Shown here: piece by piece, positions 38,961 to 49,524 of the stretch
Numbering within the stretch: the stretch's first letter is position 1
How the letters are laid out: every line of letters begins with the position of its first letter
Origin: Leptospira idonii
Lineage (GTDB): Bacteria; Spirochaetota; Leptospiria; Leptospirales; Leptospiraceae
Assembly (NCBI RefSeq): GCF_004770995.1
Contig: NZ_RQHW01000003.1
Coordinates: 1 to 64,000 of the forward strand
Reading direction: 5' to 3'
DNA: 64,000 nucleotides
Made by a program: the position numbers and the translations under genes
Notes under the pieces: model-generated
The model's input: only the letters and a program-made list of their open reading frames with translations
What the model was told of the DNA's origin: nothing
The model's database searches: none

Positions 38961-40802
38961 TTGGATCTTTTACCTCTTCTTAAATCTCAATTCGGTTTCT
39001 CCGGCTTTCGTTCCGGGCAAAGGGAAGCGATCGAATCCGTTCTTTCCGGAAAAGACACTCTTGCCATCCTTCCTACGGGTGCCGGCAAATCGTTGATCTA
39101 TCAATTTCCCGCCAGCCTCCAGAAAGACAAACTAACTCTGGTTATTTCTCCTCTTATCGCCTTAATGAAAGATCAAACGGAAAGCCTTCTCGCCAAAGGA
39201 ATCCCTGCTGCGTTCTGTAATTCCACTTTGGACGAGTTGGAGCAGATGAAAATTCTTTCCGATGCGGTAAAGGGCAATTTGAAAGTCCTTTTGGTATCTC
39301 CCGAAAGAGCCTTGTCTCCCGGCTTTTTTAAAATATTCAAAGAGATGAATCTATTCGCTTTGGTCGTAGACGAAGCTCATTGTGTTTCTCAATGGGGACA
39401 CGACTTCCGCCCCGAATACCGCCAAATCCATCTTTTGCGGGAAAGACATCCTCGTCCCCAGTTTCCCGTTTTGGCTCTGACTGCCACCGCTACGATGAAA
39501 GTGAGAATCGATGTGCAGGCAGCTTTGGGGATGCGGTCTCCTAACGTAATTTTATCCACATTCTTTCGTCCCAATTTAAAATTCTCTGTGGAATACCCTT
39601 CCACGGAAAGAGACAAAGCGGATCGGCTTCTGGAACTATTGGAACCTTGGAAAGAAAATAGAAAATTCGCAGGCCGCACCATCGTTTACTGTGCCACTAG
39701 AAAAAAGACGGACGAAGTGTTCGAACTTCTCAAAGATTTCGGTTTCTCCGTAGGCAAATATCATGCTGGGAGAACGGACGGGATCAGGGAAAGAACACAA
39801 AACGCATATTCTACGGGAAAAGTTCCTGTCCTTGTGGCAACGAATGCTTTCGGAATGGGAATGGATCAGCCTGATGTTCGTTTGGTGATTCACTACCAGG
39901 TTCCCTCCTCCTTAGAAGCCTATTACCAAGAAGCGGGAAGAGCGGGGAGAGACAATGAACCTGCTTCCTGTGTATTGTTTTATAAAAATGCGGATGTGGC
40001 GACTCAAGCGTTCATGTTGTCCAAAGAAACTAATTTTAAGGGAGGAGATACTCTCTTAAAACACATCAAAGAATATGCGAACAAGGAAGAATGCAGACAG
40101 GTTCAACTTTGCGCTTATTTCGGAGAAGAGATCAAATCTTGCGGAACATGCGATATTTGTCTGCAATCCGGCAGCTCTGCGGACAGAGAAAAATTCATCC
40201 GCACAGAAGAAGCCAAGTTGAGGAAAAAAGAAGAAAAAAGAAATTATGACTTCGATGAATCCGAAGAAAGTTCCATCCTGCAATTTCTTTCCCAGTTTCC
40301 TGCTACTTTCGGAAAAAATCTGATCGCAAAAACATTAGCGGGAAAACTTACGAAAGACGTTCTTCGTTACCGCTTGGAAAGAAATCCTTTCCATGGACAA
40401 CTGAAACAAATTCCGGAAGAAGCGATTGTTGCAAAATTGGAATTTTGGGTGGAGAACAAAAAGGTTTTGGTTTCAGGAAACAAATATCCTAAATTGTATC
40501 TTTCCGGAAGCTCTCCCGTAAAACGAAAATTAGGTTCCGATTCGAGCGAAGGGCAAACGAAAGTAAAAAAGCCACCCACTCTCAATTCTCAAATCCTGAG
40601 AGAACTCATGAACTACAGAGACAGAAAGTCCCGCCAGCTCAAATGGAAAAAATTTATGGTCTTTCAAAATCCCGTCCTGAAACGAATCGCAGAGAGAAAA
40701 CCGTCCACTCTTGGGGAATTGGAGGCAACCAAAGGGGTTGGTCCTGCCAAAGTGGAAAGATTCGGAAATGAAATCTTGGAGATCCTCCAAAAGTTCCAAT
40801 AG
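38961..40802 (+). CDS. recQ: ATP-dependent DNA helicase RecQ
   Basis: 613 residues. Helicase motifs: PTGAGKSLIYQ (38-48), DEAHCVSQWGHDFRPEY (137 on), motif VI QEAGRAGRDNEP. The RecQ-C zinc site has C-x(n)-C in ECRQVQLCAYFGEEIKSCGTCDIC. A C-terminal HRDC domain (RELMNYRDRKSRQLKWKKF to TKGVGPAKVERFGNEIL) completes the standard order. The start is TTG because no ATG is in frame between the upstream stop and the conserved FGFSGFRSGQREAI. Acts in recombination and fork repair. Confidence 0.95.
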   Translation: MDLLPLLKSQFGFSGFRSGQREAIESVLSGKDTLAILPTGAGKSLIYQFPASLQKDKLTLVISPLIALMKDQTESLLAKGIPAAFCNSTLDELEQMKILSDAVKGNLKVLLVSPERALSPGFFKIFKEMNLFALVVDEAHCVSQWGHDFRPEYRQIHLLRERHPRPQFPVLALTATATMKVRIDVQAALGMRSPNVILSTFFRPNLKFSVEYPSTERDKADRLLELLEPWKENRKFAGRTIVYCATRKKTDEVFELLKDFGFSVGKYHAGRTDGIRERTQNAYSTGKVPVLVATNAFGMGMDQPDVRLVIHYQVPSSLEAYYQEAGRAGRDNEPASCVLFYKNADVATQAFMLSKETNFKGGDTLLKHIKEYANKEECRQVQLCAYFGEEIKSCGTCDICLQSGSSADREKFIRTEEAKLRKKEEKRNYDFDESEESSILQFLSQFPATFGKNLIAKTLAGKLTKDVLRYRLERNPFHGQLKQIPEEAIVAKLEFWVENKKVLVSGNKYPKLYLSGSSPVKRKLGSDSSEGQTKVKKPPTLNSQILRELMNYRDRKSRQLKWKKFMVFQNPVLKRIAERKPSTLGELEATKGVGPAKVERFGNEILEILQKFQ

Positions 40803-40852
40803 GGTTGCCTGGAAATACGGTCCATAAAATCTATCGTTAAGGCATAGATTGT

Positions 40853-42103
40853 ATGGGAAAAATTTCAGGAAGAATCATCACTCACGAAAAAGAATTTTTA
40901 GGAACGATCGAATTCGACTCAAGTTCCGGTTTGATCACAAATGTGAGTGAATCCATAGAATCCGATTCCAGAAAATTTTCAGAAGACTGCATCATTTTTC
41001 CCGGGTTTGGCGACATTCACATTCACGCAAGAGAAGATGTGAGCGGAAAACATTGTTATAAGGAAGATTTTATCTCTGCGGGAAAAGCGGCAGTGGGCGG
41101 TGCCGTCCTTCATGTGGCAGATATGCCGAACAATCCTGTTCCTCCCATAGACGATTCCAGTTACGATTCTAAAAACGCACTCACTAAGAAGTCCGCCATC
41201 CATATCACTTTGTATGCGGGCATCGGACCGAATACGAAACCTCTTTCCAAAAAAGTTCCCTACAAAGTGTTTATGGGTCCTTCCATCGGGGAACTTTTTT
41301 TCGAAGACAATGCCGGTTTGGAAAATGTGATTCGGCATTATAAAGGGCAAGATGTAAGTTTTCACTGCGAAGATCCCGAAATATTAACAGCTAACAAAGA
41401 GAAGCCGACTCACGAAGAAAGAAGACCGAAAGAAGCCGAAACCTTAGCCACCGACTTCGCACTTTCTCTTATCGAAAAATACGAATTAAAAGGAAAACTC
41501 TGTCATTATTCCACAAAAGACGGTCTGCAAAAGATCATCGCCGCAAAAAAAAGAGGAATCAATGTTAGTTGTGAAGTGACTCCTACCCATTTGATGTTCG
41601 ATACGGACATGTTGACAGAAACAAATCATAAGTGGTTTCAGATGAATCCTCCTTTAAGAGGAAGAGAAGACAGAGAAGCGATGGTGAAAGGGATTTTAGA
41701 CGGGCACATCGATTTTCTAGCAACGGATCATGCGCCTCACAGCATCGAAGAGAAATTAAAAGGAACCAGTGGGATTTCACAATTGGATACTTACGGTCTT
41801 TTCGTAACTTACATGATTCTAAAATTAGGAATTCCGCTACAAACGATTGCGAAAATTTGCGCAAAAAACCCGGGAGATTTCGTAAAACCTTATTTACCGG
41901 AGAAATACGGCAAAGGATTCGGTGAAATTAACAAAGGTTATGCGGCAAATTTTTCCATTCTCAATTTAAAAAAACCTTTTGTCTTTCAGAAAAGTATGAT
42001 AAAAAGTAAATCCGGTTGGTCCCCCTTTGAAGGATTCGAATTTCCTGGATCGATCGAAGCGGTTTATTTTTTAGGCGAAGAATTGAATGCGGAAAGAATC
42101 TGA
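40853..42103 (+). CDS. pyrC: Dihydroorotase (class I type)
   Basis: 416-residue amidohydrolase of pyrimidine synthesis. Metal ligands in GDIHIHARED (H56, H58), further sites in VSFHCED and KLCHYST, substrate motif QMNPPLRGREDREAM, and the catalytic aspartate in DFLATDHAPHS. The pattern fits class I dihydroorotase better than allantoinase or hydantoinase, but these are close relatives. It overlaps the GGDEF/EAL gene by 17 bases. Confidence 0.85.
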   Translation: MGKISGRIITHEKEFLGTIEFDSSSGLITNVSESIESDSRKFSEDCIIFPGFGDIHIHAREDVSGKHCYKEDFISAGKAAVGGAVLHVADMPNNPVPPIDDSSYDSKNALTKKSAIHITLYAGIGPNTKPLSKKVPYKVFMGPSIGELFFEDNAGLENVIRHYKGQDVSFHCEDPEILTANKEKPTHEERRPKEAETLATDFALSLIEKYELKGKLCHYSTKDGLQKIIAAKKRGINVSCEVTPTHLMFDTDMLTETNHKWFQMNPPLRGREDREAMVKGILDGHIDFLATDHAPHSIEEKLKGTSGISQLDTYGLFVTYMILKLGIPLQTIAKICAKNPGDFVKPYLPEKYGKGFGEINKGYAANFSILNLKKPFVFQKSMIKSKSGWSPFEGFEFPGSIEAVYFLGEELNAERI

Positions 42104-44171
42104 CATAACATCGAATGAATTAGGAAGTTCGCTTTATCCCATACTCTCCCAATTTCCGAACAGCTTTCAGATCTTCAATTGGGACGGAGATTTCATTTCC
42201 GTTACCGAACGTTTCGCACGCTTTTTAGGATATTCTCCTTCCGAACTCAGTGGTAAAAACCTTTTGGACTTCGTGCATCCTGACGATCACGAACAATCCA
42301 CCAATTCTCTTCACGATTTGAAAGAGAAAAAAACGATCATCAGCTTCGAGAACAGATTGGTCACCAAATCAGGTGAAGATGTGTGGATCATGTGGCTTGC
42401 CATTCCTTTGAACGAATCCAGAGTGATTTTGGCAATCGATAGAGACATTACCATCCAGAAAGATATTTCTTTTGAATTCATCCTGCAGCAGCAAAAATAC
42501 AAATCGATATTCGACAATCTTCCTATGGGCATCGCAATCACAGACTCCAAAGGAAAAATCATAGAAACCAACAGAACCGCCAGGCAATATTTCGACATTC
42601 AAGACGGAGAAACATTAAACAGGTCTCTCAACCTGCGAAAATACACTCTCATCCAGCCGAACGGAAGCAAAATCTATCCTAGAAAATCCAGTTTGATGAA
42701 AGCACTTCGTTACAAAGAAGTGATTCGCAATATGGAACTGGGAATGATCAAACAAAACAAAATCACTTGGTTCGAAATCTTAGCAACTCCCATTCCACTG
42801 GATAACTTTGGTTTGGCGGTCGCATTCGTGGATATCACCCAAAGGAAACAAGCGGAAGATAAAATCGCCTATATGGCGTTTTTCGATCAACTCACCAATC
42901 TTCCAAACCGTAACTCTCTCATAGACAAATTGTTCCCTATCTTCGAAGAGGCAAGAAGGCACGGCAACTTGGTAGGAATTCTCGCAATCGACTTGGACAA
43001 TTTCAAGTTCATCAACGATTCCAGAGGCCACGAGTTCGGAGATAAAATCATCAAACTGGTCGCTTATCGCATCCGAGAAAGCATTCGAGTTTACGATTTG
43101 ATTTCCAGACAAGGAGGGGACGAATTCAATGTGGTTCTCCCCGACTTAACCAACGAAAGAGATGCCGCAATCGTAAGCGAAAGCATTTTGGATGCGATGA
43201 CTCATCCTTTCATTTTGGATAACGAAAAAATCTTCGTAAACATCTCCATCGGAATCGCAATTTATCCTACGGACGGAAAAGACTCGAACACTCTTTTGAA
43301 AAATGCGGACAGTGCTCTCAACCTTGCCAAACAACAAGGAAAAAGCTGTTATACTTTTTTTACGGAAGAGTTACAAACATTAGTCGCAGAACGTCTCGAA
43401 ATCGAAAACAGAATGAGGGTGGCCCTCATTGAAAACCAATTCACTCTGCATTTCCAACCTAAGATCGATTTGGTGAGCCTCAAACCGGTAGGAGTGGAAG
43501 CACTCATTCGTTGGAAACATCCCGACAGAGGACTCATCTCTCCCGATATATTCATTCCCATCTCGGAAGAAACAGGGATGATCCTTGCCATAGGAGAATG
43601 GGTCATCAAAACTGCGATCCAAACGCTACGTCATTGGAGAGAAGCGGGAATTCACAACATTTCCATGGCAGTCAATATCTCTACCAAACAGTTCAAACAC
43701 GAAAGACTCATCTCTACGATCGCCGAAAACCTAAGACTCTTCCGAGTCGATCCTAAAGATCTGGAAATAGAGATCACTGAAAGTTCTCTTATGGAGAACA
43801 CGGACGCAGCTGTTCGCACTATGCAGGAAATCAGAAAACTGGGTTCCACAATCGCCATCGACGATTTCGGTACAGGTTACAGTTCTCTGGGTTATCTCCG
43901 TAGACTCCCCATTTCCTCTTTAAAAATCGACCGTTCTTTCGTTTCCGAAATCGCTACTGATAAAGATTCCGACACGATCATCCATGCGGTTGCGAACCTA
44001 GCACATAACCTTGGTTTGAGTGTTGTGGCGGAAGGAGCAGAAACCAAAGAACAAGTGGAGCAGCTTTCCAAAAGCGGGATCGATATGATCCAGGGATATT
44101 ATTTCTCCAAACCCCTTTCTTCCGAGGATTGTCTTAAATTTCTCAAGGAGGGGCTGGGAATTTCCGATTGA
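42087..44171 (+). CDS. PAS-PAS-GGDEF-EAL cyclic-di-GMP protein
   Basis: 694 residues, no membrane segment. Two PAS domains (about 20-125 and 135-255), GGDEF domain (about 262-425) with intact GGDEF at 343-347 and an inhibitory RxxD site (R-V-Y-D, 334-337) five residues before it, then EAL domain with EAL at 471-473 and DDFGTGYSSLGYLRRLP. Both catalytic signatures are intact, so it may make and break c-di-GMP depending on the PAS signal. Starts inside the end of the dihydroorotase gene. Confidence 0.93.
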   Translation: MRKESDITSNELGSSLYPILSQFPNSFQIFNWDGDFISVTERFARFLGYSPSELSGKNLLDFVHPDDHEQSTNSLHDLKEKKTIISFENRLVTKSGEDVWIMWLAIPLNESRVILAIDRDITIQKDISFEFILQQQKYKSIFDNLPMGIAITDSKGKIIETNRTARQYFDIQDGETLNRSLNLRKYTLIQPNGSKIYPRKSSLMKALRYKEVIRNMELGMIKQNKITWFEILATPIPLDNFGLAVAFVDITQRKQAEDKIAYMAFFDQLTNLPNRNSLIDKLFPIFEEARRHGNLVGILAIDLDNFKFINDSRGHEFGDKIIKLVAYRIRESIRVYDLISRQGGDEFNVVLPDLTNERDAAIVSESILDAMTHPFILDNEKIFVNISIGIAIYPTDGKDSNTLLKNADSALNLAKQQGKSCYTFFTEELQTLVAERLEIENRMRVALIENQFTLHFQPKIDLVSLKPVGVEALIRWKHPDRGLISPDIFIPISEETGMILAIGEWVIKTAIQTLRHWREAGIHNISMAVNISTKQFKHERLISTIAENLRLFRVDPKDLEIEITESSLMENTDAAVRTMQEIRKLGSTIAIDDFGTGYSSLGYLRRLPISSLKIDRSFVSEIATDKDSDTIIHAVANLAHNLGLSVVAEGAETKEQVEQLSKSGIDMIQGYYFSKPLSSEDCLKFLKEGLGISD

Positions 44172-44213
44172 CCCCTTTTTTAACCCGACATTTCCTACAA
44201 TTAAGGAAACCGC

Positions 44214-46616
44214 TTGAAACTTTCACTAAACTGGCTAAACGACTTTCTTCCGTTACACTCTGTTCCTTTGGAATCGGTGATCGAAAAAATCAACACTTCG
44301 ATCTGCGAGATCGATGACATAGAAGAATTCCAGCATCACCTAAACTCCGTTATTACTGCAAAAATCACTTTTATCGAGAAACACCCTAATGCGGAAAAGC
44401 TCCAAGTCACGAAATGTACGGATGGCAAAAACACGCACCAAATCGTGACAGGTGCCACGAATGTGAATGTGGGAGACATCGTTCCTCTCGCACTTCCGGG
44501 AACAAAACTGGATGGAAAAGAAATCCAAGCCTCCGAACTCAGAGGAGTGCCTTCTGCAGGAATGTACTGTTCCGAAAAAGAATTGGGATTGGCTCTTTCT
44601 TCTTCGGGAGTGATGATTCTTCCCGCTTCGACCGAACTTGGAATTTCCATCCGCAAGCATCTGCATTGGGAAGATACCATTCTCACCATCGACAATAAAT
44701 CCATCACTCATAGACCCGATCTATGGAGCCATTTCGGTTTTGCCCGAGAACTTTCCTCTCAATTGAATCTTCCTCTAAGTTTCGAACCTCTCAAAACGGA
44801 AGAAAACTTCAAAGAAGGAAACAACGGAATCTCGGTTGTTTCGAATGACAATGCACATGCCTACTACGTTACTTCCATTCCAGGAGTGAAGATTGCCCCT
44901 TCTCTTCCTAAGTTCAAATCCAGATTGGAAAAATGCGGGATTCGTTCCATCAACAACGTTGTGGATGTATCCAACTATCTTCTATTGGAAGTGGGACAAC
45001 CGACTCATTTCTTCGATCAATCGAAGTTAGTTTCCAAAGAATTCAAAGTCGACTTTGCGAAACAAAAAGAAAGTTTTCCTCTGTTAGATGATTCTTCTCC
45101 GGAACTGACGGATGAAACCCTTTTGATTCGTAACGGAAAAGATCCGGTTGCGATCGCAGGAGTGATGGGAGGAAAAGAAAGCGCAGTGAACGATTCCACA
45201 ACCGACCTAGTGATGGAATCTGCGGTTTTCAAAAGAGAAAATGTACGTAAATCGATCCGTAAAACGGGAATCCGTTCCGAATCCGCGGTTCGATACGAAA
45301 AAGGGCTCGATTCCCACACCTGTCTCCCTGTCATTAAACGAGCATTACATCTACTCAGAGAGAATGGAGTGGAAGGAGCTTCTGCCTTTCAACCGCAAGG
45401 TTTCAATCATACCTCTTCCAAAAAAGAAATCATTCAAACAAGCCTTTCCTTTTTAGTCAAAAAATTGGGAAAACAAATCAGCTTCTCCGAAGTGAAATCC
45501 ATTTTAGAAAAATTAGGTTTTACTGTCGCAAGTAAAGACGAAGAAAACTTAGAAGTGGAAGTTCCTAAGTTCCGCCACAACTACGATGTCACCATTCCGG
45601 AAGACTTGGTGGAAGAAATCGGAAGAACCATCGGTTATGCATCCATCTCCACTCTTCCTCTTTCCTTGGCGGTGGAAACTCCGATCAGAAATCCTCTCAG
45701 AGAATTGGAAAGAAGAGTGAAAGCTTTTTTCTCTGCGAACCTTTCCTTTCATGAAGTGTACAATTATTCTTTCTCTTCTCTTTCCGATTCCGGAATCGAA
45801 GGCGCGAAAGAAAATACGATTTTGGCGATTGCGAACGAAATGCCCGAAGAACATTCCGTTATGCGGGCAAGTTTGTTTCCCGGCCTTATCAAACAGGCTG
45901 CCTCCAACCAAGATAGATTCGACACCGTGAATCTTTTCGAATTGGGAAGAACGTATCACAAGGAAGGGAAAAAGGAAGAACTTGCTTCCGAAAAAAGATG
46001 GATGGGTTTCATCAGTCTTTCCGGTGCAAAACCTAACGACTTATATGCGATCGATTCGGAACTTTCCGAATTACGCCAAAAGATCTCCGAACTTTTCTCC
46101 GTTTTAAATCTCAAAGGAGGAGAGTGGAAAAAGGAAGGTCATGTTTATCTACATCCGAACGCTTCTCTTTCCTACGTTTTAGAAAGCGAAACGATCGTGG
46201 AATTCGGAATCCTGCATCAGAGATTCGCCGATCAATTCGATCTCAAAAAACGAGCGTTTGTCGGGAAAATCGATATGCTTAAACTTTCGGAAGTTTGGGA
46301 AAAATGGGGAAGAAAAGCCCATTTCAAAATTCCTTCTTCTTTCCCGCAAGGCCAGTTGGATCTTTCCATTTTACTCCGAGAAGAAGAACCGACCGAAAAA
46401 TATCTTTCTTTAGTGCAAGGTCTGAAGATTCCTGAGATGGATTCTTCCTGGGTTCACACTATTTTCCGAGGAGAAAGTTTGGGAGAAGGCAAAAAGTCTG
46501 TCACTTACAGATTCAAACTTATGTCTTATGACAAAACTTTCACTCAAGAGAGATTCAAAGAACTTTCCGACGAGCTAGTCAAACTGGCGAAAGATTCGGG
46601 ATTCCAACTCAGATAA
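44214..46616 (+). CDS. pheT: Phenylalanyl-tRNA synthetase beta subunit
   Basis: 800 residues, usual length. N-terminal KLSLNWLNDFLPL, the tRNA-binding EMAP-like domain (ITFIEKHPNAEKLQVTKCTDG), B3/B4 editing domain, B5 and catalytic-like core (ETPIRNPLRELERRVK) and C-terminal ferredoxin-like anticodon domain (FPQGQLDLSILL to SYDKTFTQERFKELSDEL). The TTG start has AAGGA six bases upstream. The alpha-subunit gene pheS is not adjacent, unlike in most bacteria. Confidence 0.96.
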   Translation: MKLSLNWLNDFLPLHSVPLESVIEKINTSICEIDDIEEFQHHLNSVITAKITFIEKHPNAEKLQVTKCTDGKNTHQIVTGATNVNVGDIVPLALPGTKLDGKEIQASELRGVPSAGMYCSEKELGLALSSSGVMILPASTELGISIRKHLHWEDTILTIDNKSITHRPDLWSHFGFARELSSQLNLPLSFEPLKTEENFKEGNNGISVVSNDNAHAYYVTSIPGVKIAPSLPKFKSRLEKCGIRSINNVVDVSNYLLLEVGQPTHFFDQSKLVSKEFKVDFAKQKESFPLLDDSSPELTDETLLIRNGKDPVAIAGVMGGKESAVNDSTTDLVMESAVFKRENVRKSIRKTGIRSESAVRYEKGLDSHTCLPVIKRALHLLRENGVEGASAFQPQGFNHTSSKKEIIQTSLSFLVKKLGKQISFSEVKSILEKLGFTVASKDEENLEVEVPKFRHNYDVTIPEDLVEEIGRTIGYASISTLPLSLAVETPIRNPLRELERRVKAFFSANLSFHEVYNYSFSSLSDSGIEGAKENTILAIANEMPEEHSVMRASLFPGLIKQAASNQDRFDTVNLFELGRTYHKEGKKEELASEKRWMGFISLSGAKPNDLYAIDSELSELRQKISELFSVLNLKGGEWKKEGHVYLHPNASLSYVLESETIVEFGILHQRFADQFDLKKRAFVGKIDMLKLSEVWEKWGRKAHFKIPSSFPQGQLDLSILLREEEPTEKYLSLVQGLKIPEMDSSWVHTIFRGESLGEGKKSVTYRFKLMSYDKTFTQERFKELSDELVKLAKDSGFQLR

Positions 46617-46653
46617 AATGTTTTTGACAAAGCCTCTTTGATGATTTCAATCA

Positions 46654-48654
46654 ATGAGGCTTATGCGCTGCCTCGCTTTTCTTGTATTTTTCTGTTTGGT
46701 TCCGGTTTCCTGTTCCAAACTACAGATTCAAAAATACATGAAAGAGGACAGCTTTACTCCGACTAAAATCAGTTATACGAAAGGGGATTTTTCCCCTGCG
46801 GAACTCAAATCCCTTCTTTTCGGTACAACTTCCCAACTCCCTTTCACTGTCGTTTCCAAAAACAATATCAGTTTGGGGTTTCAATCGAAACCGGTTTGGC
46901 TTCGTTTGGAAGCAGTGAACCAAACGAACTCGCATAAAATTCTTTTGGATCTGGGAAACGCCCATCTGGATCATGTTACCGTTTACGAAACGAACAAAGA
47001 ACTCCCTGTAAAAACGGGAGGAGATTTTATTCCTCATTCACAGTGGGATGCTTTTTCCAAAACGATCGCATTCGAGCTGGATTGGCCGATCGGAGAAACC
47101 AAAACCTTTTATATAAAAACGGAAACTTCATCAAATATAAGTTATTCGGTTCGATTCTTTTCCAAAGAAACGTTCTATCTGAAGGAGAATATAGAAAACA
47201 CCACTTTGGGTTTTTTCTACGGAACCATCTTTATCATGGTGCTGTACAATCTTTTCATTTATTTCATTCTGAAAGACAAAGCCTACATCCTGTATTCTCT
47301 AGCCATCTTTTGTAATCTAATCCTGCAGATGTATTTGAACGGAATCTTAAATCAATTCATCACCATCGATCACCCTGAGATTCACAACCGTGTGGGGAGT
47401 GTCATCGTTTGTTTTGCAGTCGTTTTCGGATGGAGGTTTGCACAACAAACTCTAAATACGAAAGTGATCAATCCCTATTGGCATTTGATCATTCGAGGTT
47501 TTATTGTAGTTACGTTGTTTTATCTTTTCGTTTTACTTCAATTTTTACCTCTTCCTATTTTAATTCGTGTCGGAAATTTTTTAGCACAATTATTCGTTTT
47601 TTCCGTATTTACAGTCGCACTCTTCAATTACAATGCAGGAAACAGACAGGCTCGTCTTTTTTTATTAGGTTGGAGCACTTTATTATTCGGAATTTTACTC
47701 TACACTTTGATGCAAAACGGACTTTTGCCTGCGAATTTGATTACGATCTATTCCAATCAAATCGGCTCCACCTTGGAAGCGGGGATTCTTTCTTTGGCTT
47801 TAGCGAGTAAAATCAATCAATTGAAAGATGAAAAATCGAAGGCCCAGTCGGAAGCTCTTTCGACTTTAGAAGACAAAGTCAGAGAAAGAACCAAAAACCT
47901 GGACGCATCCTTAAACAGCATTCGAAAAGATCTGAGTGTTGCGAAAAGGATCCAACAAACTTTTTTTTCCCAAATCAAAGCCGAAGATCCAAGAATCAAA
48001 TTCGATTCCTTTTATCAGTCCATGAACGAAGTAGGAGGAGACTTCTACGATTTAGCGCAAGTGAATCCCGACTACTATCGAATCTTCATTGCGGATGCAA
48101 CCGGCCATGGAATCCAAGCGGCACTCATCACTATGGCGATCAAAGCGGAATACGAATCTTTAAAGATTATGTACGATCATCCTAATGATTTGATCTTTCA
48201 TCTAAATCAAATTTTCATTAACAAATATAACAAAGTACAGACGATTTTTACCTGTGCCGTCTGCGATATAGATTTGAAGAAAAGAAAACTACACTTCGCC
48301 TCGGCAGGTCATCCGGATCAAATTCACATTCGTGCGGGAGAAAAAAAGATTCTGCCTCGTACGGGAAGAATCATAGGAATGGCAGATCACACGGAATACC
48401 GTTCCATCGAACATTTTTTGGAAGAAGGAGATCGAATTTATCTCTTCACGGACGGAATCTTCGAGCAGTTCAACGAATCGAGAGAGATTTTCGGAGAAAA
48501 AAAAGTTTACGAAATTTTGCAGGATATCGAAAAACATCCATTTGACGACAGCATCAGCCACTTAGTGAAGGAACTGAACAAATTTACGAATTTCAAAACC
48601 GATCAGGATGATATCACTCTGATCGGATGCGAAATCGAATCGTTCGGAAATTGA
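46654..48654 (+). CDS. 7TM-DISM receptor fused to a PP2C/SpoIIE phosphatase
   Basis: 666 residues. Signal or lipoprotein start (V-P-V-S-C, C20), an extracellular 7TMR-DISMED2 domain (about 50-180, with SKPVWLRLEAVNQT), seven membrane segments (about 185-390), a coiled coil (LEDKVRERTKNLDASLNSI) and a RsbU-type phosphatase with GGDFYD, DATGHG, FTDGIFEQFNE and DDITLIG. The layout indicates an envelope sensor that dephosphorylates an anti-anti-sigma protein. The ATG at 46663 is an alternative start. Its stop lies eight bases from the convergent anti-sigma gene. Confidence 0.92.
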   Translation: MRLMRCLAFLVFFCLVPVSCSKLQIQKYMKEDSFTPTKISYTKGDFSPAELKSLLFGTTSQLPFTVVSKNNISLGFQSKPVWLRLEAVNQTNSHKILLDLGNAHLDHVTVYETNKELPVKTGGDFIPHSQWDAFSKTIAFELDWPIGETKTFYIKTETSSNISYSVRFFSKETFYLKENIENTTLGFFYGTIFIMVLYNLFIYFILKDKAYILYSLAIFCNLILQMYLNGILNQFITIDHPEIHNRVGSVIVCFAVVFGWRFAQQTLNTKVINPYWHLIIRGFIVVTLFYLFVLLQFLPLPILIRVGNFLAQLFVFSVFTVALFNYNAGNRQARLFLLGWSTLLFGILLYTLMQNGLLPANLITIYSNQIGSTLEAGILSLALASKINQLKDEKSKAQSEALSTLEDKVRERTKNLDASLNSIRKDLSVAKRIQQTFFSQIKAEDPRIKFDSFYQSMNEVGGDFYDLAQVNPDYYRIFIADATGHGIQAALITMAIKAEYESLKIMYDHPNDLIFHLNQIFINKYNKVQTIFTCAVCDIDLKKRKLHFASAGHPDQIHIRAGEKKILPRTGRIIGMADHTEYRSIEHFLEEGDRIYLFTDGIFEQFNESREIFGEKKVYEILQDIEKHPFDDSISHLVKELNKFTNFKTDQDDITLIGCEIESFGN

Positions 48655-48661
48655 TTTATTT

Positions 48662-48982
48662 TTACCTGGATCCGAAGGAAGTGAGGATCAAGGAATCGGT
48701 TTCGTTCCAAATAAATTCGGATTCTTCCGGAGCGGAAACCTCTTCCGCAGAGATGGTGCCTCTGTAGTTCGGAGTTTCGGAATTGAAACTCCAAAATTCG
48801 GAGACGCTGAAAATGAAAAAGACGACGGCAGCTGCAACATAATACCAAACCGCATGGTTCGAAGCCTTAGGCTGGGAACTGGCGGCCTTCAGTACATGGA
48901 TGGCCGTACGTTTGGAAAAATCAGGATCTTGTATCAAACGATCAATCACTTGATCTAATTGTGACTTTGATTCTTCTTTCAT
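48662..48982 (-). CDS. Probable anti-sigma factor
   Basis: 106 residues: about 45 cytoplasmic residues (SQLDQVIDRLIQDPDFSKRTAIHVLKA), one membrane segment (about 45-63) and a short acidic periplasmic tail. It overlaps the sigma factor gene by four bases (ATGA). No zinc-binding HxxxCxxC motif is visible, so it belongs to a class without it. Role inferred from topology and position. Confidence 0.7.
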   Translation of the reverse strand: MKEESKSQLDQVIDRLIQDPDFSKRTAIHVLKAASSQPKASNHAVWYYVAAAVVFFIFSVSEFWSFNSETPNYRGTISAEEVSAPEESEFIWNETDSLILTSFGSR

Positions 48983-49524
48983 AAATCCTGCTCCTGTTCT
49001 TTTTGATTCTTATTCATTATTTTTGCAAGCATTTCACGACCTCTTGCCAGCCGTGACTTTACCGTTCCCAAAGACACTCCTAGTTTCTCCGCAATCATTT
49101 CCAATTTATATCCCGCCAGTCGATAGGCTGTTGTTTGTCGATAAGGTTCGGGCAATTCGTCTACACTGACTCTCACCCATTTTTCTGTTTTTTCTTTTCC
49201 CGAAAGAGTTTCCTCTTCTTCGAGAAAGTTTGCCGCTTCTATGTCCGAAAAATCATCCGAGAAATGGAAAGGAAGACTCCCTTCTTTTTTACGAGCTCTC
49301 CATACGTTTCGACATTGGTTGCGCGCCACCACATACAACCATCTGTGTAAAGAATCCCCTTCCAAACAAGGTTTGTCTTTAAACGCCAGATAGTATTTTA
49401 AATAAGTTTCCTGAACAACATCTTCCACGAAAGAGGATAAATCCGCAGGAAGATTTTTTTGAATGGACCGCAAAACAGTGATTTTGCTGTTTTCGATCGC
49501 CCGAACCAAATCGTTTTCTGTCAT
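48979..49524 (-). CDS. ECF-type RNA polymerase sigma factor
   Basis: 181 residues. Region 2 is seen in LSSFVEDVVQETYLKYYLAFKDKPCLEGDSLHRWLYVVARNQCRNVWRARKK. Region 4 is LPEPYRQTTAYRLAGYKLEMIAEKLGVSLGTVKSRLARGREMLAK, with the helix-turn-helix. Four-base overlaps with the Spy-like gene upstream and the anti-sigma gene downstream place all three in one coupled operon. A matching ECF promoter lies before the operon. Confidence 0.92.
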   Translation of the reverse strand: MTENDLVRAIENSKITVLRSIQKNLPADLSSFVEDVVQETYLKYYLAFKDKPCLEGDSLHRWLYVVARNQCRNVWRARKKEGSLPFHFSDDFSDIEAANFLEEEETLSGKEKTEKWVRVSVDELPEPYRQTTAYRLAGYKLEMIAEKLGVSLGTVKSRLARGREMLAKIMNKNQKEQEQDL

